The notes: a model not told the origin generated them from the letters alone. Positions 9,871 through 19,561 are shown, counted from the stretch's first letter. The stretch: DNA of 64,000 bases from Sphingobacteriales bacterium 44-15 (GCA_001899685.1 MKWG01000045.1:46331-110330), one strand, 5' to 3'. Numbers and translations: made by a program.

Positions 9871-11439
9871 ATGCGCATAAAAAGGATCATTGTAGTTATA
9901 TTTTTACTGCTGATAATTAAAGCTAATGCTCAGCAATCGAAGCCAAACATCATCTATATTTTGTGCGACGATCTGGGCATTGGAGATATAAAAACGTATA
10001 ATCCGCAGGGAAAAATTGCAACGCCAAATGTAGATAAAATGGCTGCGGATGGAATAAAATTTACAGATGCTCACTCAAGCTCGTCGGTTTGTACGCCTTC
10101 AAGATATAGCATTATGACCGGAAGGTATAACTGGCGATCTGTTTTGCAGAGCAGCGTGCTTGTCTCCTATTCCAAACCGTTAATCGAGGATACCACCTAT
10201 ACGCAACCGCAAATGTTGAAAGAGAACGGATATAAAACGGCCTGCATAGGCAAATGGCATTTAGGTATGACCTGGTCTACCAAATCCGGCGGCTATAGCA
10301 ATGATACAACCTCCGAGAGCGACATAGATTTTTCCGGGCCTATAAGAAATACACCTGTACATTACGGGTTCGATTATTATTTTGGCATTGCAGCCTCATT
10401 AGATATGTCGCCTTATTTGTATATTGAAAACGACAGAGCAACAAACCCTAAAACAGAAGCCGTTCCGGGAGATAAGGCCATGCATTACCGGAAAGGAGTA
10501 AAAGCATCTGATTTTGATTTTTATAAAACGCTTGAAACACTTTCCGCAAAGGCTGATAATTATATAACCGAAAACAGCGGCGCTCCCTTTTTCCTGTACT
10601 TTGCATTACCCTCACCTCACACGCCTTTGGTTCCCGGTAAAAACTTCCAGGGCAAAAGCGGCATTAATACCTACGCTGATTATGTGATGGAAACCGACTG
10701 GGTGGTGGGAGAGATCATGAAGTCATTAGAAAAAAATGGTATTACCAACAATACCATGGTCATTTTTACCAGCGACAATGGCTATGCTCCATATGCCGAT
10801 TCTGCCACCTTATTTGCACATGGGCATGACCCCAGCTATATTTATCGTGGTTATAAAGCTGATATTTGGGATGGTGGACATCGCATCCCCTTTATAGTGA
10901 AGTGGCCGACAGTAATAAAGCCCGGTGTTGTTGAAAATAAAACTATTAGCCTGGTGGATTTGATGGCCACCACGGCTGATATATTACAAACCCCATTACC
11001 TGAAACCGCTGCGCCGGACAGCTATAGTTTTTTACCGTTATTAAAGCAAAAAGGAAAGTCATTTGACAGACCGGCTATTGTACACCACTCTATAAACGGG
11101 AATTTTGCTATTCGGCAAGGTAAATGGAAGTTGATATTAGGAGGAGGATCCGGCGGATGGGCAAAACCAAGCAATGAGGAAGCCGCACACAACAATCTGC
11201 CAAAATTTCAACTATACAATATGGATGCCGATCCTTCTGAAAAGAATAACCTGCAGGCTTCCTTCCCGGCGAAAGTAAAAGAACTATATGCCTTACTGGA
11301 AAAAATAGTAAGAGACGGGCGAAGCACAGCAGGCAAAAAATTAGAGAATGATGTTCCGGTTGATTTATGGAAAACAAAAGATGGAATGCCATCTAAAATA
11401 AAAACATTAGAATTGAAAGATGATAAAAATCATTTATAA
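9871..11439 (+). CDS. exported sulfatase, Cys-type (PUL A)
   Basis: A 522-residue sulfatase of the large arylsulfatase family, with a signal peptide to about Ala20. The metal-binding pair is seen as Asp33-Asp34, and the active-site motif C-T-P-S-R spans Cys74 to Arg78, so Cys74 should be oxidised to formylglycine by a maturase encoded elsewhere. Further conserved pieces are GKWHLG in the first half and TSDNG and GGHRIPFI towards the end. It follows susD by 36 bp, which argues that PUL A targets a sulfated glycan. The exact linkage and sugar cannot be read from the sequence. Confidence 0.93.
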   Translation: MRIKRIIVVIFLLLIIKANAQQSKPNIIYILCDDLGIGDIKTYNPQGKIATPNVDKMAADGIKFTDAHSSSSVCTPSRYSIMTGRYNWRSVLQSSVLVSYSKPLIEDTTYTQPQMLKENGYKTACIGKWHLGMTWSTKSGGYSNDTTSESDIDFSGPIRNTPVHYGFDYYFGIAASLDMSPYLYIENDRATNPKTEAVPGDKAMHYRKGVKASDFDFYKTLETLSAKADNYITENSGAPFFLYFALPSPHTPLVPGKNFQGKSGINTYADYVMETDWVVGEIMKSLEKNGITNNTMVIFTSDNGYAPYADSATLFAHGHDPSYIYRGYKADIWDGGHRIPFIVKWPTVIKPGVVENKTISLVDLMATTADILQTPLPETAAPDSYSFLPLLKQKGKSFDRPAIVHHSINGNFAIRQGKWKLILGGGSGGWAKPSNEEAAHNNLPKFQLYNMDADPSEKNNLQASFPAKVKELYALLEKIVRDGRSTAGKKLENDVPVDLWKTKDGMPSKIKTLELKDDKNHL

Positions 11440-11458
11440 TCATTATTTGTCCTGATAA

Positions 11459-11577
11459 GATGTCATCGGGTGTATTTCAAATTTTCGCGGCACATATTTC
11501 CCTAACCCCCGCAATCCCCTCTCCGCGCAGCAGGGAGGGGAGAAGTGGTGCGAAAATTTGAAATGCGCCCGACATCA
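11459..11577. repeat. 119-bp MITE-like palindromic element
   Basis: The left arm at 11459-11493 and right arm at 11545-11577 are near-perfect reverse complements, sharing ATTTCAAATTTTCG and outer GATGTC/GACATC. Inside lies a second stem, CCCCTCTCC against GGGAGGGG, around 11515-11540. No ORF is contained. It fills most of the gap between the sulfatase and the next small gene. Confidence 0.6.
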
Positions 11578-11616
11578 GCCCTGGCTGTAAAGGAAGAGGA
11601 AAAATAATTTTACGTA

Positions 11617-11964
11617 ATGAACGGGCTGCCTGTATCTAAAGAAGCCTTCTGGGATATACACTTCACCACATTAGATCCCGAACGCTCTGCACTCTTTATT
11701 ATGCAGAAAGTGTTTAACTATGGACCCTGGGAGGGCCAAATAGCTTTGTTGCGCTATTACGGAGCAGAACGTATCAAACAAGAGATCGCTCACGCCACTT
11801 ATTTAAGAGAGCCTGTTATCAGTTTTTTTTATGTACTGTGTTACAGTTACAAAAAACAGATTTTGAATGCTATTCAAAGAAACAGCCACACCCGTTACCT
11901 CGGCCTTATTAAAAAAGCTGTGTCACGAGCCTCTATTGCAGACTTTGGCTTCATAAAAGTGTGA
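11617..11964 (+). CDS. small DUF6922-like protein
   Basis: A 115-residue soluble protein without signal peptide or membrane segment. The first 65 residues have the pattern FWD-x-LD-x7-FI-x-KV-NYGPW-x6-RYYGAERI, which I recognise as the DUF6922 type found widely in Bacteroidota, often next to AbiEii-type nucleotidyltransferase genes. No such partner is present here, so it would be an orphan. It sits in the convergence zone between PUL A and PUL B, downstream of a MITE-like element. The C-terminal third (SRASIADFGFIKV) is not informative. Function is unknown; an antitoxin-like or regulatory role is only inferred from family context. Confidence 0.6.
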   Translation: MNGLPVSKEAFWDIHFTTLDPERSALFIMQKVFNYGPWEGQIALLRYYGAERIKQEIAHATYLREPVISFFYVLCYSYKKQILNAIQRNSHTRYLGLIKKAVSRASIADFGFIKV

Positions 11965-11985
11965 TTCCGCCCTTTTTCTTACAAG

Positions 11986-13446
11986 TTAATCTGGCAAAGA
12001 AACTTTCCATTTGTCTGTCCATTGCATGGTTTGAATATCTCCATCTGCATCAAACACGAGCGGAGCACCCCAATATTGATGATCATGCCCCTTAATGTTG
12101 TCTTCAGAAGAACCCCAAATGTCACCCATCCAGATATATTCTACCCCCTTGGTTGTTTGTAAGGGCATTACGAAAGTCTGCTGTGCCGGAATAATGGGCA
12201 GGATATTTTGCGACTGCCCATCCCTTATATAAGCCGCAATCCCTTTTTGAGAGGCATTAATTTTTACTCCCTGATCAAAGAATAATACTTCGTTTAAATA
12301 GATCTCATTATACGGATAATTCTTTGAAAGTTTTAGGCTAATGGACCCGTTTACGGCTGTCTCACAGGAAATTGTGATTATATTGTATAAAGCATTTTTT
12401 TCTGTGCTCTGCCTGGTATGTACTTTCACCCATCCTTCCTTTTTCTTTACCAATAGATCAATATCTATTACAGCTCTCTCATCATTAGCTTTTTTTGCCA
12501 GGGTATCTCCACAAACGCCACTACGGTTTCCGGTAAACTGGTAAATTTTAAATATATTGACCTTTTGCTCATCAGGAATATTACATTCGATAACATCAAA
12601 CGAGCTGTCGGACCGCCTTTTTAGCGTTTCATATACATTTGGAGTTAACAGGCCATCAACCAGTATAGAAGTGGGTCTGCCAGGAATGCGGTTGATATTA
12701 TTTCTCAGTTCATAACCCCTTGTAGGGCTATCGGAAACATATACCCGGACGCCGGTCCCCTGTGTACAAAAGCAACAGGTATAGTCAGTTAATAAATAAT
12801 ATTTTCCATTTCTTTTGAACATGGCTCCTGCTTCGCATCCTTCCGTAATAAAGCCCCCATTCTCCAATGTAGACTGCAAATAGTCGGCACTTAATTTTTC
12901 TATGGAACCTTTGTGCCCGTCTATAGTATTATAAGCAATATAAGCTGCTTTGTCATCATCTATGAATAACCCAAAATCACCTACTCCGTAAGCAGAATTT
13001 TTCATTTTTACATCAGTATTTACAATCCGGAAAGGACCCGTCGGTCGGTCTGCGACTGCCACGCCGTATCTTCCCTCCCATAATTTCGGATACCAATTAT
13101 ACCAAAGTACATATTGCCTGGTAACAGCATTATAAATCACATGGGGCCGGTAATATACACCCGAAGGAAAATCAATTAACAACTTTCCTTCTTTTTTCCA
13201 GGTTGTCAGATCCGGAGAACTATAACATTGGAAATAATTGCTTCGTAAGTAGCCTGAAGTATTACCATAGGCGGTACCATACCAGTAAAAGCGATTGCCG
13301 TATTTTACGATGCGGCCGTCATGCGCATCAATAATGTTTCCTTCTGTATCAACACGTGGAATAATATTATTTATAACAATTTCTTTCTGGGCTAAGACCG
13401 GTATTACTAATGATATAAATAATATCGTGATTAAAAACTGTTTCAT
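11986..13446 (-). CDS. GH43-like exported glycoside hydrolase (PUL B)
   Basis: A 486-residue exported protein with a signal peptide to about Ala19. The N-terminal 300 residues look like a five-bladed beta-propeller of the GH43 group: IDAHDGRIVKYGNRFYWYGT gives the blade-one aspartate, CYSSPDLTTWKKEG and GVAVADRPTGPF are typical propeller words, and ITEGCEAGAMFKRNGKYYL resembles the strand carrying the general acid. The C-terminal 170 residues are a beta-rich accessory domain of unknown type. It follows the PUL B susD gene after 279 bp. GH43 enzymes remove arabinose, xylose or galactose; which one applies is not visible. Confidence 0.8.
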   Translation of the reverse strand: MKQFLITILFISLVIPVLAQKEIVINNIIPRVDTEGNIIDAHDGRIVKYGNRFYWYGTAYGNTSGYLRSNYFQCYSSPDLTTWKKEGKLLIDFPSGVYYRPHVIYNAVTRQYVLWYNWYPKLWEGRYGVAVADRPTGPFRIVNTDVKMKNSAYGVGDFGLFIDDDKAAYIAYNTIDGHKGSIEKLSADYLQSTLENGGFITEGCEAGAMFKRNGKYYLLTDYTCCFCTQGTGVRVYVSDSPTRGYELRNNINRIPGRPTSILVDGLLTPNVYETLKRRSDSSFDVIECNIPDEQKVNIFKIYQFTGNRSGVCGDTLAKKANDERAVIDIDLLVKKKEGWVKVHTRQSTEKNALYNIITISCETAVNGSISLKLSKNYPYNEIYLNEVLFFDQGVKINASQKGIAAYIRDGQSQNILPIIPAQQTFVMPLQTTKGVEYIWMGDIWGSSEDNIKGHDHQYWGAPLVFDADGDIQTMQWTDKWKVSLPD

Positions 13447-13641
13447 CAGAATATATAATTTCCAGGTTCATAAATATATTAAACAGATTGTCCTGAATGC
13501 GGTTGTCTGTTGTATAAAAGGTTGAAACAGGTCTGGATTAAAAGAATCATCGATGTGATCATGAGTTATGGTTTTAGAGATTAAGGAGTACCTTGCAGAT
13601 CAAAAAAGGTTAAATCGGTCAGATTATATTTGTATGTTATT

Positions 13642-13686
13642 GTGAGACGTGAAGGTTTATTTCACGTCTCACATTTCACGTTTGAC
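13642..13686. repeat. GTGAGACGTGAAA palindromic repeat, copy 2
   Basis: GTGAGACGTGAA at 13642-13653 and TTCACGTCTCAC at 13661-13672 form a perfect 12-bp stem with a 7-base loop, followed by ATTTCACGTTTGAC. This is the cleanest copy of the family. It lies between the GH43-like gene and susD of PUL B, just past the susD stop, where it could stabilise or process the transcript. Confidence 0.75.
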
Positions 13687-13725
13687 ACCACATTGGCAGG
13701 AGTGCAAAGATCTTATAGATCAACC

Positions 13726-15732
13726 CTACTGCGCTCCCTGCCCGGCAACAGTTGGCCATCCCGGATTCTGATAAATCGGAGAGGTAGAAATATCCGCGCC
13801 GTTGTCTGATGTGATCAGAAAATGCTGCACGGCTATCGGGTTTAAATAATGCGCCATATTCCACCTGTAACCGTCATACACTATGGATGTTGGTGTTAGT
13901 TCGAAAGACCGCAGGTAAAGGCTTCGCGAGGGATCTGAAACCGTACTGGCATCACCGGCTCCGTATACCAGGGAGCCCGAAGGATATGTATATTGAATAT
14001 GCGGCCCCCACAGTTTGAATCCTTCTATATGATAAGGAGTGGTGATCATCTGGTCCATTGCCCTCCACCGGCGCAGATCCATGAATCGCAATGCTTCGGC
14101 CATCAGCTCACAGCGGCGCTCCCGGCGGATATTGTACAGGGTGGCATCTATCAGTTGCCCCCCGGAATAGGCGCCCCAGTCGTTCAGCGCTTCCCTGGAC
14201 ACATTGGTGGCGGCGATCGTTTTATCAAAATCCGGGTCAACTCCCGCCCTGGTCCTTATTGCCCTCCAGTAAGCCTGGGCAGCAGCATCAAGAGTTCCAT
14301 TCTTTTCATAAGAAGCCTCCATATAATTGAGATAAGCTTCAACAGCCCTGAAGACCAGCGTTCCGGTAGTGTTCCTGTTGTTCACACATGTTCCATCATC
14401 AAAGTTCAATCCTTTACGGATGTCGTACCCGGTAGGAGAATTTTTCTGAACGCCACCGTAAGAAACAATAGGGGAGCGAGGTTCAACGGGAACGGCGCTG
14501 GTAGCCTGGCCAGAAAAGTACAGCACATTTTTTTGACCGGGTTCTTTCAAAAACAGCTGCAAACGTTCATCTCTGTCCTTCCTAACCAATCTGGTGGAAT
14601 CATCGCCGGCGTATCCCGACGAAGGCGCGTAAATAGGAAGCCCGTTTTTCATAAGGAAGCCGTCAACCAGCCCCCTGGTTATGTTCACCCGGCTGTTCTG
14701 CAATACTTCATTATTACCATTGACTACGTTCTTTCCCAGGTCATATGCTCTCCATAAAAGCACTTCCGGGTAAATGGACATGTCAGTCTGGGCGAACATG
14801 TCATAGTAGGGGTTGATGGCTTCGGAAGGCGACTGCTGCAGGTACCCCGTGTTGGTTACCAATGCAGGCACAGCATCGGCAACCAACTTTGAATTGGTCA
14901 TCGCTTTGTCGAGGAAAAAGCTGATCTCTCCTTCAATGCTTCCGGAGGGAAATGCATAACCGGCATTATACGCTTTATCCTTGCCGGGCCAACCGGGACC
15001 ATTGGGAACAAACGCGGTGCCATTAAAATATTTAAGCCAGGTGGCTTCGTAAAGCGCCACACGCGAACTGAACAACTGGGCGCAAAGTTTTGATATCCTG
15101 TTTTTCCGGCCATCGGGAGAAACCGTCTGAAGCAACGCGATCGCCGAGTCGAGATCTCCCAGAATAAACCGGGCGACCTCATTTCTTGGCGAACGCTCAC
15201 TGGCTTCGGTAAGCACTTCTTTGTTATCGGGCAGGGTTGTTTTTACGATCGGGAAATCACCTATGCTCTGCAACCGCTTGAAATAGGCATAGGCTCTCAG
15301 AAAATACATTTCACCTATATAGTGATCAATGTTGGTTGTATTGCCGGAAATTTTCCCTTCTTTCCATTTGGGCAAGACATTTTCCAGGAAGTAATTGCAA
15401 TTGTAAATCTCGGTAAAATCCCAGTCCCCTCCGGTCTGGCCCACTTTAAACTGACCGGGGGCATACCGGAGATTATCGGCGTAGATGGATGCCTGGTTAT
15501 CTGTATTATCATCAAAGTTGGCGTACGACTCCTGTTGGAACCCGGGCGTTTCAAAAAAACTATAAGAAGTTGTTGCATAAGCGCCCAGTTGTGATTCATC
15601 ATTCAGATAGTTTTCCGGAGTAACATTTGATAAAGGTGTCTGATCCAAAAAGTCTTTATTGCATGAATTAAATATTAACAGGACAATGGCACTTATGCCT
15701 ATCCCCGTTAAACGTATATGTGAATTTTTCAT
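13726..15732 (-). CDS. SusD/RagB surface lipoprotein (PUL B)
   Basis: A 668-residue SusD-family lipoprotein, longer than the usual 500-600. The signal peptide ends at a lipobox with Cys24 followed by NKDFLDQTP, a typical SusD start. The first half contains YFLRAYAYFKRLQSIGDFPIV and the C-terminal half contains VFRAVEAYLNYMEASYEKNG, RRERRCELMAEALRFMDLRRW and a final NPGWP, all family features. It is expected to cap the SusC encoded just upstream in the transcript, 109 bp away. Its length and sequence put it in a different branch from the SusD proteins of PULs A and C. Confidence 0.95.
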   Translation of the reverse strand: MKNSHIRLTGIGISAIVLLIFNSCNKDFLDQTPLSNVTPENYLNDESQLGAYATTSYSFFETPGFQQESYANFDDNTDNQASIYADNLRYAPGQFKVGQTGGDWDFTEIYNCNYFLENVLPKWKEGKISGNTTNIDHYIGEMYFLRAYAYFKRLQSIGDFPIVKTTLPDNKEVLTEASERSPRNEVARFILGDLDSAIALLQTVSPDGRKNRISKLCAQLFSSRVALYEATWLKYFNGTAFVPNGPGWPGKDKAYNAGYAFPSGSIEGEISFFLDKAMTNSKLVADAVPALVTNTGYLQQSPSEAINPYYDMFAQTDMSIYPEVLLWRAYDLGKNVVNGNNEVLQNSRVNITRGLVDGFLMKNGLPIYAPSSGYAGDDSTRLVRKDRDERLQLFLKEPGQKNVLYFSGQATSAVPVEPRSPIVSYGGVQKNSPTGYDIRKGLNFDDGTCVNNRNTTGTLVFRAVEAYLNYMEASYEKNGTLDAAAQAYWRAIRTRAGVDPDFDKTIAATNVSREALNDWGAYSGGQLIDATLYNIRRERRCELMAEALRFMDLRRWRAMDQMITTPYHIEGFKLWGPHIQYTYPSGSLVYGAGDASTVSDPSRSLYLRSFELTPTSIVYDGYRWNMAHYLNPIAVQHFLITSDNGADISTSPIYQNPGWPTVAGQGAQ

Positions 15733-15841
15733 TCGTATATTTTTTAGTTTGCCGCTTTCAGCGGCTGATATTTTTACCGGACAGAACGCCTGTATATTCC
15801 CTCTGTGAAGAATTTACCCGGGCGTTTCCTGTTCGTAGATC

Positions 15842-18800
15842 TTAGAAGAATACATTAACACCGAAAGAGAGGACTTTCGATAACGGATAAGCGTTGCCGG
15901 TTGGATTATCTACCAGCTCAGGGTCATATATCTTCGTCAGCTTTGTACCCGTCCAAATATTTTCCCCCGAGAAATATATCCTCAACCGGCTAATACCTAT
16001 TTTACGCGTAGTTGCCTGTGGCAGGGTATAGCCGATATTAATATTTTTCAGCCTCACGTATGCAGCGTTTTGGAGATACCTTGTCTGGACAAATTTATTC
16101 TTGCCCATGTAGCCGTCCCACCTTTCGGGGGTCTCCGGCCTGGGATAATACGAATCAATATTCAGCCCGAGCGGATTATTTGGATCATCCCGGAAATAAT
16201 CCAGATGCTGTTTCAATACTGTAGATTCCCACATGGAACGACCTGCCCCCCAGAACATATAACCGTTATTGAAGTAGTCTCTTTTCATTACTCCCTGGAA
16301 AAAAACCGAAAAATCAAAACCCCTGAAGTCCGCTCCCAGGTTGAATCCGAAAGAGTACCGGGGGGTAATATTGCCGATAACTGACAGATCACCGTGATCG
16401 TTGATCGTATTTGCCCCGGCATCAATTTTACCGTCGCCGTTCAGATCCTGGTACATGATATCTCCTGCGCTCCAGTTCGTTCCCAGCGCCGTTTGGGCTC
16501 CGTTGGTCAGTTTTGCCAGGTGGGCATCCATTTCCGCCTGGGTTTTAGCGATCCCAATAGTTGTATATCCCCATATATCCCCATACCGCTCTCCCGGATG
16601 GTAGGCGGTATACCTTATATAACCCATTCCGTCGTTCGTATAGCCGATATTCCCGGTGGGGTTGGGATATTCGAGGATGGTAGTCCTTGAATCGGCCAGG
16701 TTGAAGCGTACATTATAGCCTAAGCCGTTCGATAAGCGATCTTCCCAGTTAAGTTCCAATTCAACCCCATAAGTCTTAAGGTTAGTATTATTTGTTTTTG
16801 GAACTGCAATGCCAAGGATCACGGGAAGCTCGGGCGCGGGGCCCACCATATCGTCGGTATACCTGACAAAATGATCAAAGGAAGCTGTAAGCCGGTTTTT
16901 TAGAAAACTTAAATCCACACCAATATTATATGTCCTTACTTTCTCCCAGGTAAGGGATGAACTGATAAGCGCGGGCGGGTATACCGTATTGGGTAGCGTG
17001 CCATTGATCAGCCAACTGCCGTTAGCCGTTCCGATCCCCATTACGGAGTAGGTCGGGTAAAAGCTCGACGTATTCTGGTTACCAAGCTCGCCATAAGAGC
17101 CCCTGATCTTAAAATTGTTTATATACTGTTCGAGATCTTTCCAGAATGCTTCGTGCGAAATATTCCATCCTGCCGATACTGAAGGGAACAGTCCCCATCT
17201 CCTGTCGGAACGAAACCTTGAAGTACCGTCGTAACGGAGATTAGCTTCAAAAAGGTACTTTTCATTATAGTTGTAGTTCAGGCGTCCGAAGAATCCCTGG
17301 GTTGACCAGTTCAGGTAATCACCCGAGATCGTAGGAGAAACCGGGTTGCCGTTGTTATCAGACCCGGAAGTGGTATTAATTGTCGGCAACGAAGGTACAA
17401 TGATACCATTGCGCCTGGCAGCGATACTTCGGTATTTATATATTTCAGACTGGTAGCCAGCCATCAACTTGAAATTATGGTCGCCGGCCGACCTGGAATA
17501 CTCCGTGTAAATATTGGGGCTGAAATAATTTGCGCGGTTCATATCTTCAGATACCGAGGAGTTGCCGTCGTAAAGCAGTGGATCGCCATTTATGTCATGG
17601 TTATACAATTTCTGTACATCAATGTGATTGAAAACGTCGGTCATGCTATAGTTAAAATCTGCGAAGATCTTCCAGTCTTTAAGCGGTTCAATGGTAAGTT
17701 TGAGCTGCTGGTATATTTTGTCATTCATCTGATTCTGTCGTCCGCCATCCACGATAAACAAAGCTGCCGAGGGGGCTGATAATAAATAGCCGTTGGGATC
17801 ATACAGCGGCAGCATAGGCCATGCCTGCTCTGCAAACCAGAAGTCATTCCTGCCCCGGTAGGTCTGCGGCTTGTCAAAAGTTGCCCTCGTGAACCTGCCG
17901 ATATAGGAGAGTGATGCTATTTTGGACAGCCTGGCATTGATCTTTGCGGTTCCGGCAATGCGGTCATAGTGATCTCCTCCCATCTTCATTAACCCTGGCC
18001 CGCCAAGATAATTTACCGACGCATAGTAGGTAGTATTTTCGGTGCCGCCGCTTACACTCAGCGAATGTTCGTGCGCCAGCGTGGATGACTTGTACAGGGC
18101 GTCATACCAGTCCACATTATCGTTGCCTCCATCGTAAGTCGCCCATTCATTGCTGCCGGGTCGCTGAACGGCCGTCATCGGGTATTGCTTCCCGTTATAG
18201 GTATTCATAGGTAAATTTCCATCCTTGAAGTCCTTGATGCGCTGCAGCCATACCTGGTCAAAATAAGGGGCTTTTCCGCTGTTCATCATCATGTCATTAA
18301 AGTACAGTGCAAACGTGTACGAATCAACCATGTCAGGAACCAGTATAGGAGAGCTGGAACGGACATTGCCGTTATAATTGATCGTGGCCCGCCCGGTGCT
18401 GCCTTTTTTTGTTGTTACAAGGATCACTCCGAACGGAGCGCGTGAACCATAAATGGAGGAGGCGGCGGCATCTTTCAGCACAGAAATGCTTTTTATGTCC
18501 TGGGGGTTGATGGTGTTCAGGTCTGCTTCCATTCCATCTATAAGGATCAGGGGAGCGCCACTCGAACCTTCGCCGATAGTGGCTATACCGCGGATGTTGA
18601 TGTTGGGGGTTAGTCCCACCTCCCCGCTCACCTGCGAAATGTTCAGTCCCGGCACCACGCCCTGCAGCGCCTGTACGGCATTTTGCACCGGGCGCGATTC
18701 AAATGTTTTGGCGTCCACCGTGCTGACCGCCCCCGTGAGATTGACCTTCTTTTGTGTACCATACCCTACAACCACCACTCCTTCCAGGTCGCTCACGAAC

Positions 18801-19432
18801 TCTTTCAACACAATGTTTATGGTATTGGAGGCGCCGATGGTGCTTTCCTGAGGCGAATATCCCACGCTGGTGAAAACCAGTACGGCTACCTCATTCGGAA
18901 TGGTCAGGCGGTAATACCCCTGCGTGTTTGTTGTGGAGGCTGCTGTCCTGCCTTTCACTGCTACAGTCACACCTGCCAGCGGCTCTCCGCGGGTGTTTGT
19001 TACCCGTCCCGTAACCTCGCGGTCCTGTACTTCCGGTTCAGCTTCATCCTCGCTTTTGTCGGAGCGGGGCGCCATCTTTTTTGTTACCAGTATAGTCGTG
19101 TTTTCGATCTGATAATCTAACGGCTGATCAGCAAAGCAAGCTTTCAGCACTGTGAGCAATTCTACATTGCGGACATTAAGGCTGATAAGTTTGGCATCTC
19201 TGAGATGTGCACTGTTGTAAAGAAAATCGTACCCGGTTTGCTGCTGGATACTTTCAAAAATTTGTTCAATGGAGGCATTCTTTACATTGATCGTCACCCG
19301 CTGTGCATACCCCTCTGCTCCGGCCTGAAGAAAGGTGGTAGTCAACAATATGATGACAAGCTTCATAATTAACAGTGATTTGAGTAAAAATCGCCTCCTG
19401 CAAGAGGCAAAATGCAAGATAAGTTTATACAT
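15842..19432 (-). CDS. SusC/RagA TonB-linked receptor with STN domain (PUL B)
   Basis: A 1196-residue outer-membrane glycan importer. After a signal region (about 15-43) an STN domain is seen (about 46-100, with ASIEQIFESIQQQTGYDFL), then a CarboxypepD_reg-like domain (about 140-215), the SusC hallmark VVVVGYGTQKKVNLTGAV, a plug with LIDGMEAD and AASSIYGSRAPFGVILV, and a long barrel with the usual aromatic end. The STN domain couples it to the FecR protein encoded upstream. The first codons overlap an exact antisense -7 motif (see 19428). Confidence 0.96.
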   Translation of the reverse strand: MYKLILHFASCRRRFLLKSLLIMKLVIILLTTTFLQAGAEGYAQRVTINVKNASIEQIFESIQQQTGYDFLYNSAHLRDAKLISLNVRNVELLTVLKACFADQPLDYQIENTTILVTKKMAPRSDKSEDEAEPEVQDREVTGRVTNTRGEPLAGVTVAVKGRTAASTTNTQGYYRLTIPNEVAVLVFTSVGYSPQESTIGASNTINIVLKEFVSDLEGVVVVGYGTQKKVNLTGAVSTVDAKTFESRPVQNAVQALQGVVPGLNISQVSGEVGLTPNINIRGIATIGEGSSGAPLILIDGMEADLNTINPQDIKSISVLKDAAASSIYGSRAPFGVILVTTKKGSTGRATINYNGNVRSSSPILVPDMVDSYTFALYFNDMMMNSGKAPYFDQVWLQRIKDFKDGNLPMNTYNGKQYPMTAVQRPGSNEWATYDGGNDNVDWYDALYKSSTLAHEHSLSVSGGTENTTYYASVNYLGGPGLMKMGGDHYDRIAGTAKINARLSKIASLSYIGRFTRATFDKPQTYRGRNDFWFAEQAWPMLPLYDPNGYLLSAPSAALFIVDGGRQNQMNDKIYQQLKLTIEPLKDWKIFADFNYSMTDVFNHIDVQKLYNHDINGDPLLYDGNSSVSEDMNRANYFSPNIYTEYSRSAGDHNFKLMAGYQSEIYKYRSIAARRNGIIVPSLPTINTTSGSDNNGNPVSPTISGDYLNWSTQGFFGRLNYNYNEKYLFEANLRYDGTSRFRSDRRWGLFPSVSAGWNISHEAFWKDLEQYINNFKIRGSYGELGNQNTSSFYPTYSVMGIGTANGSWLINGTLPNTVYPPALISSSLTWEKVRTYNIGVDLSFLKNRLTASFDHFVRYTDDMVGPAPELPVILGIAVPKTNNTNLKTYGVELELNWEDRLSNGLGYNVRFNLADSRTTILEYPNPTGNIGYTNDGMGYIRYTAYHPGERYGDIWGYTTIGIAKTQAEMDAHLAKLTNGAQTALGTNWSAGDIMYQDLNGDGKIDAGANTINDHGDLSVIGNITPRYSFGFNLGADFRGFDFSVFFQGVMKRDYFNNGYMFWGAGRSMWESTVLKQHLDYFRDDPNNPLGLNIDSYYPRPETPERWDGYMGKNKFVQTRYLQNAAYVRLKNINIGYTLPQATTRKIGISRLRIYFSGENIWTGTKLTKIYDPELVDNPTGNAYPLSKVLSFGVNVFF

Positions 19433-19435
19433 TTG
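19428..19435 (+). promoter_or_regulatory. candidate antisense -7 element over the susC start (PUL B)
   Basis: TACATTTG matches TAnnTTTG exactly on the plus strand, opposite to susC transcription. No clear -33 TTTG is present at 19-21 bases upstream. A terminator on the same strand ends at 19531, which would give an RNA of roughly 90 nt. Confidence 0.35.
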
Positions 19436-19498
19436 GCAAAATGTTTTGGTTTACAATCGGTTCTTTTCCTAGTACTTGATACAGTGACCAACATTCCG

Positions 19499-19531
19499 GC
19501 CGGGAGCGCCACTAACGCCTCCGGCTTTTTT
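19499..19531 (+). terminator. antisense-strand terminator in the fecR-susC gap (PUL B)
   Basis: GCCGGGAGCG at 19499-19508 pairs imperfectly with CGCCTCCGGC at 19516-19525 across a 7-base loop, followed by six T on the plus strand. susC and fecR are on the minus strand, so this terminator faces antisense transcription. On the minus strand no T-run follows. Confidence 0.5.
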
Positions 19532-19561
19532 GTGGACTGTGTAAATGGGTTTATGGTGTAT

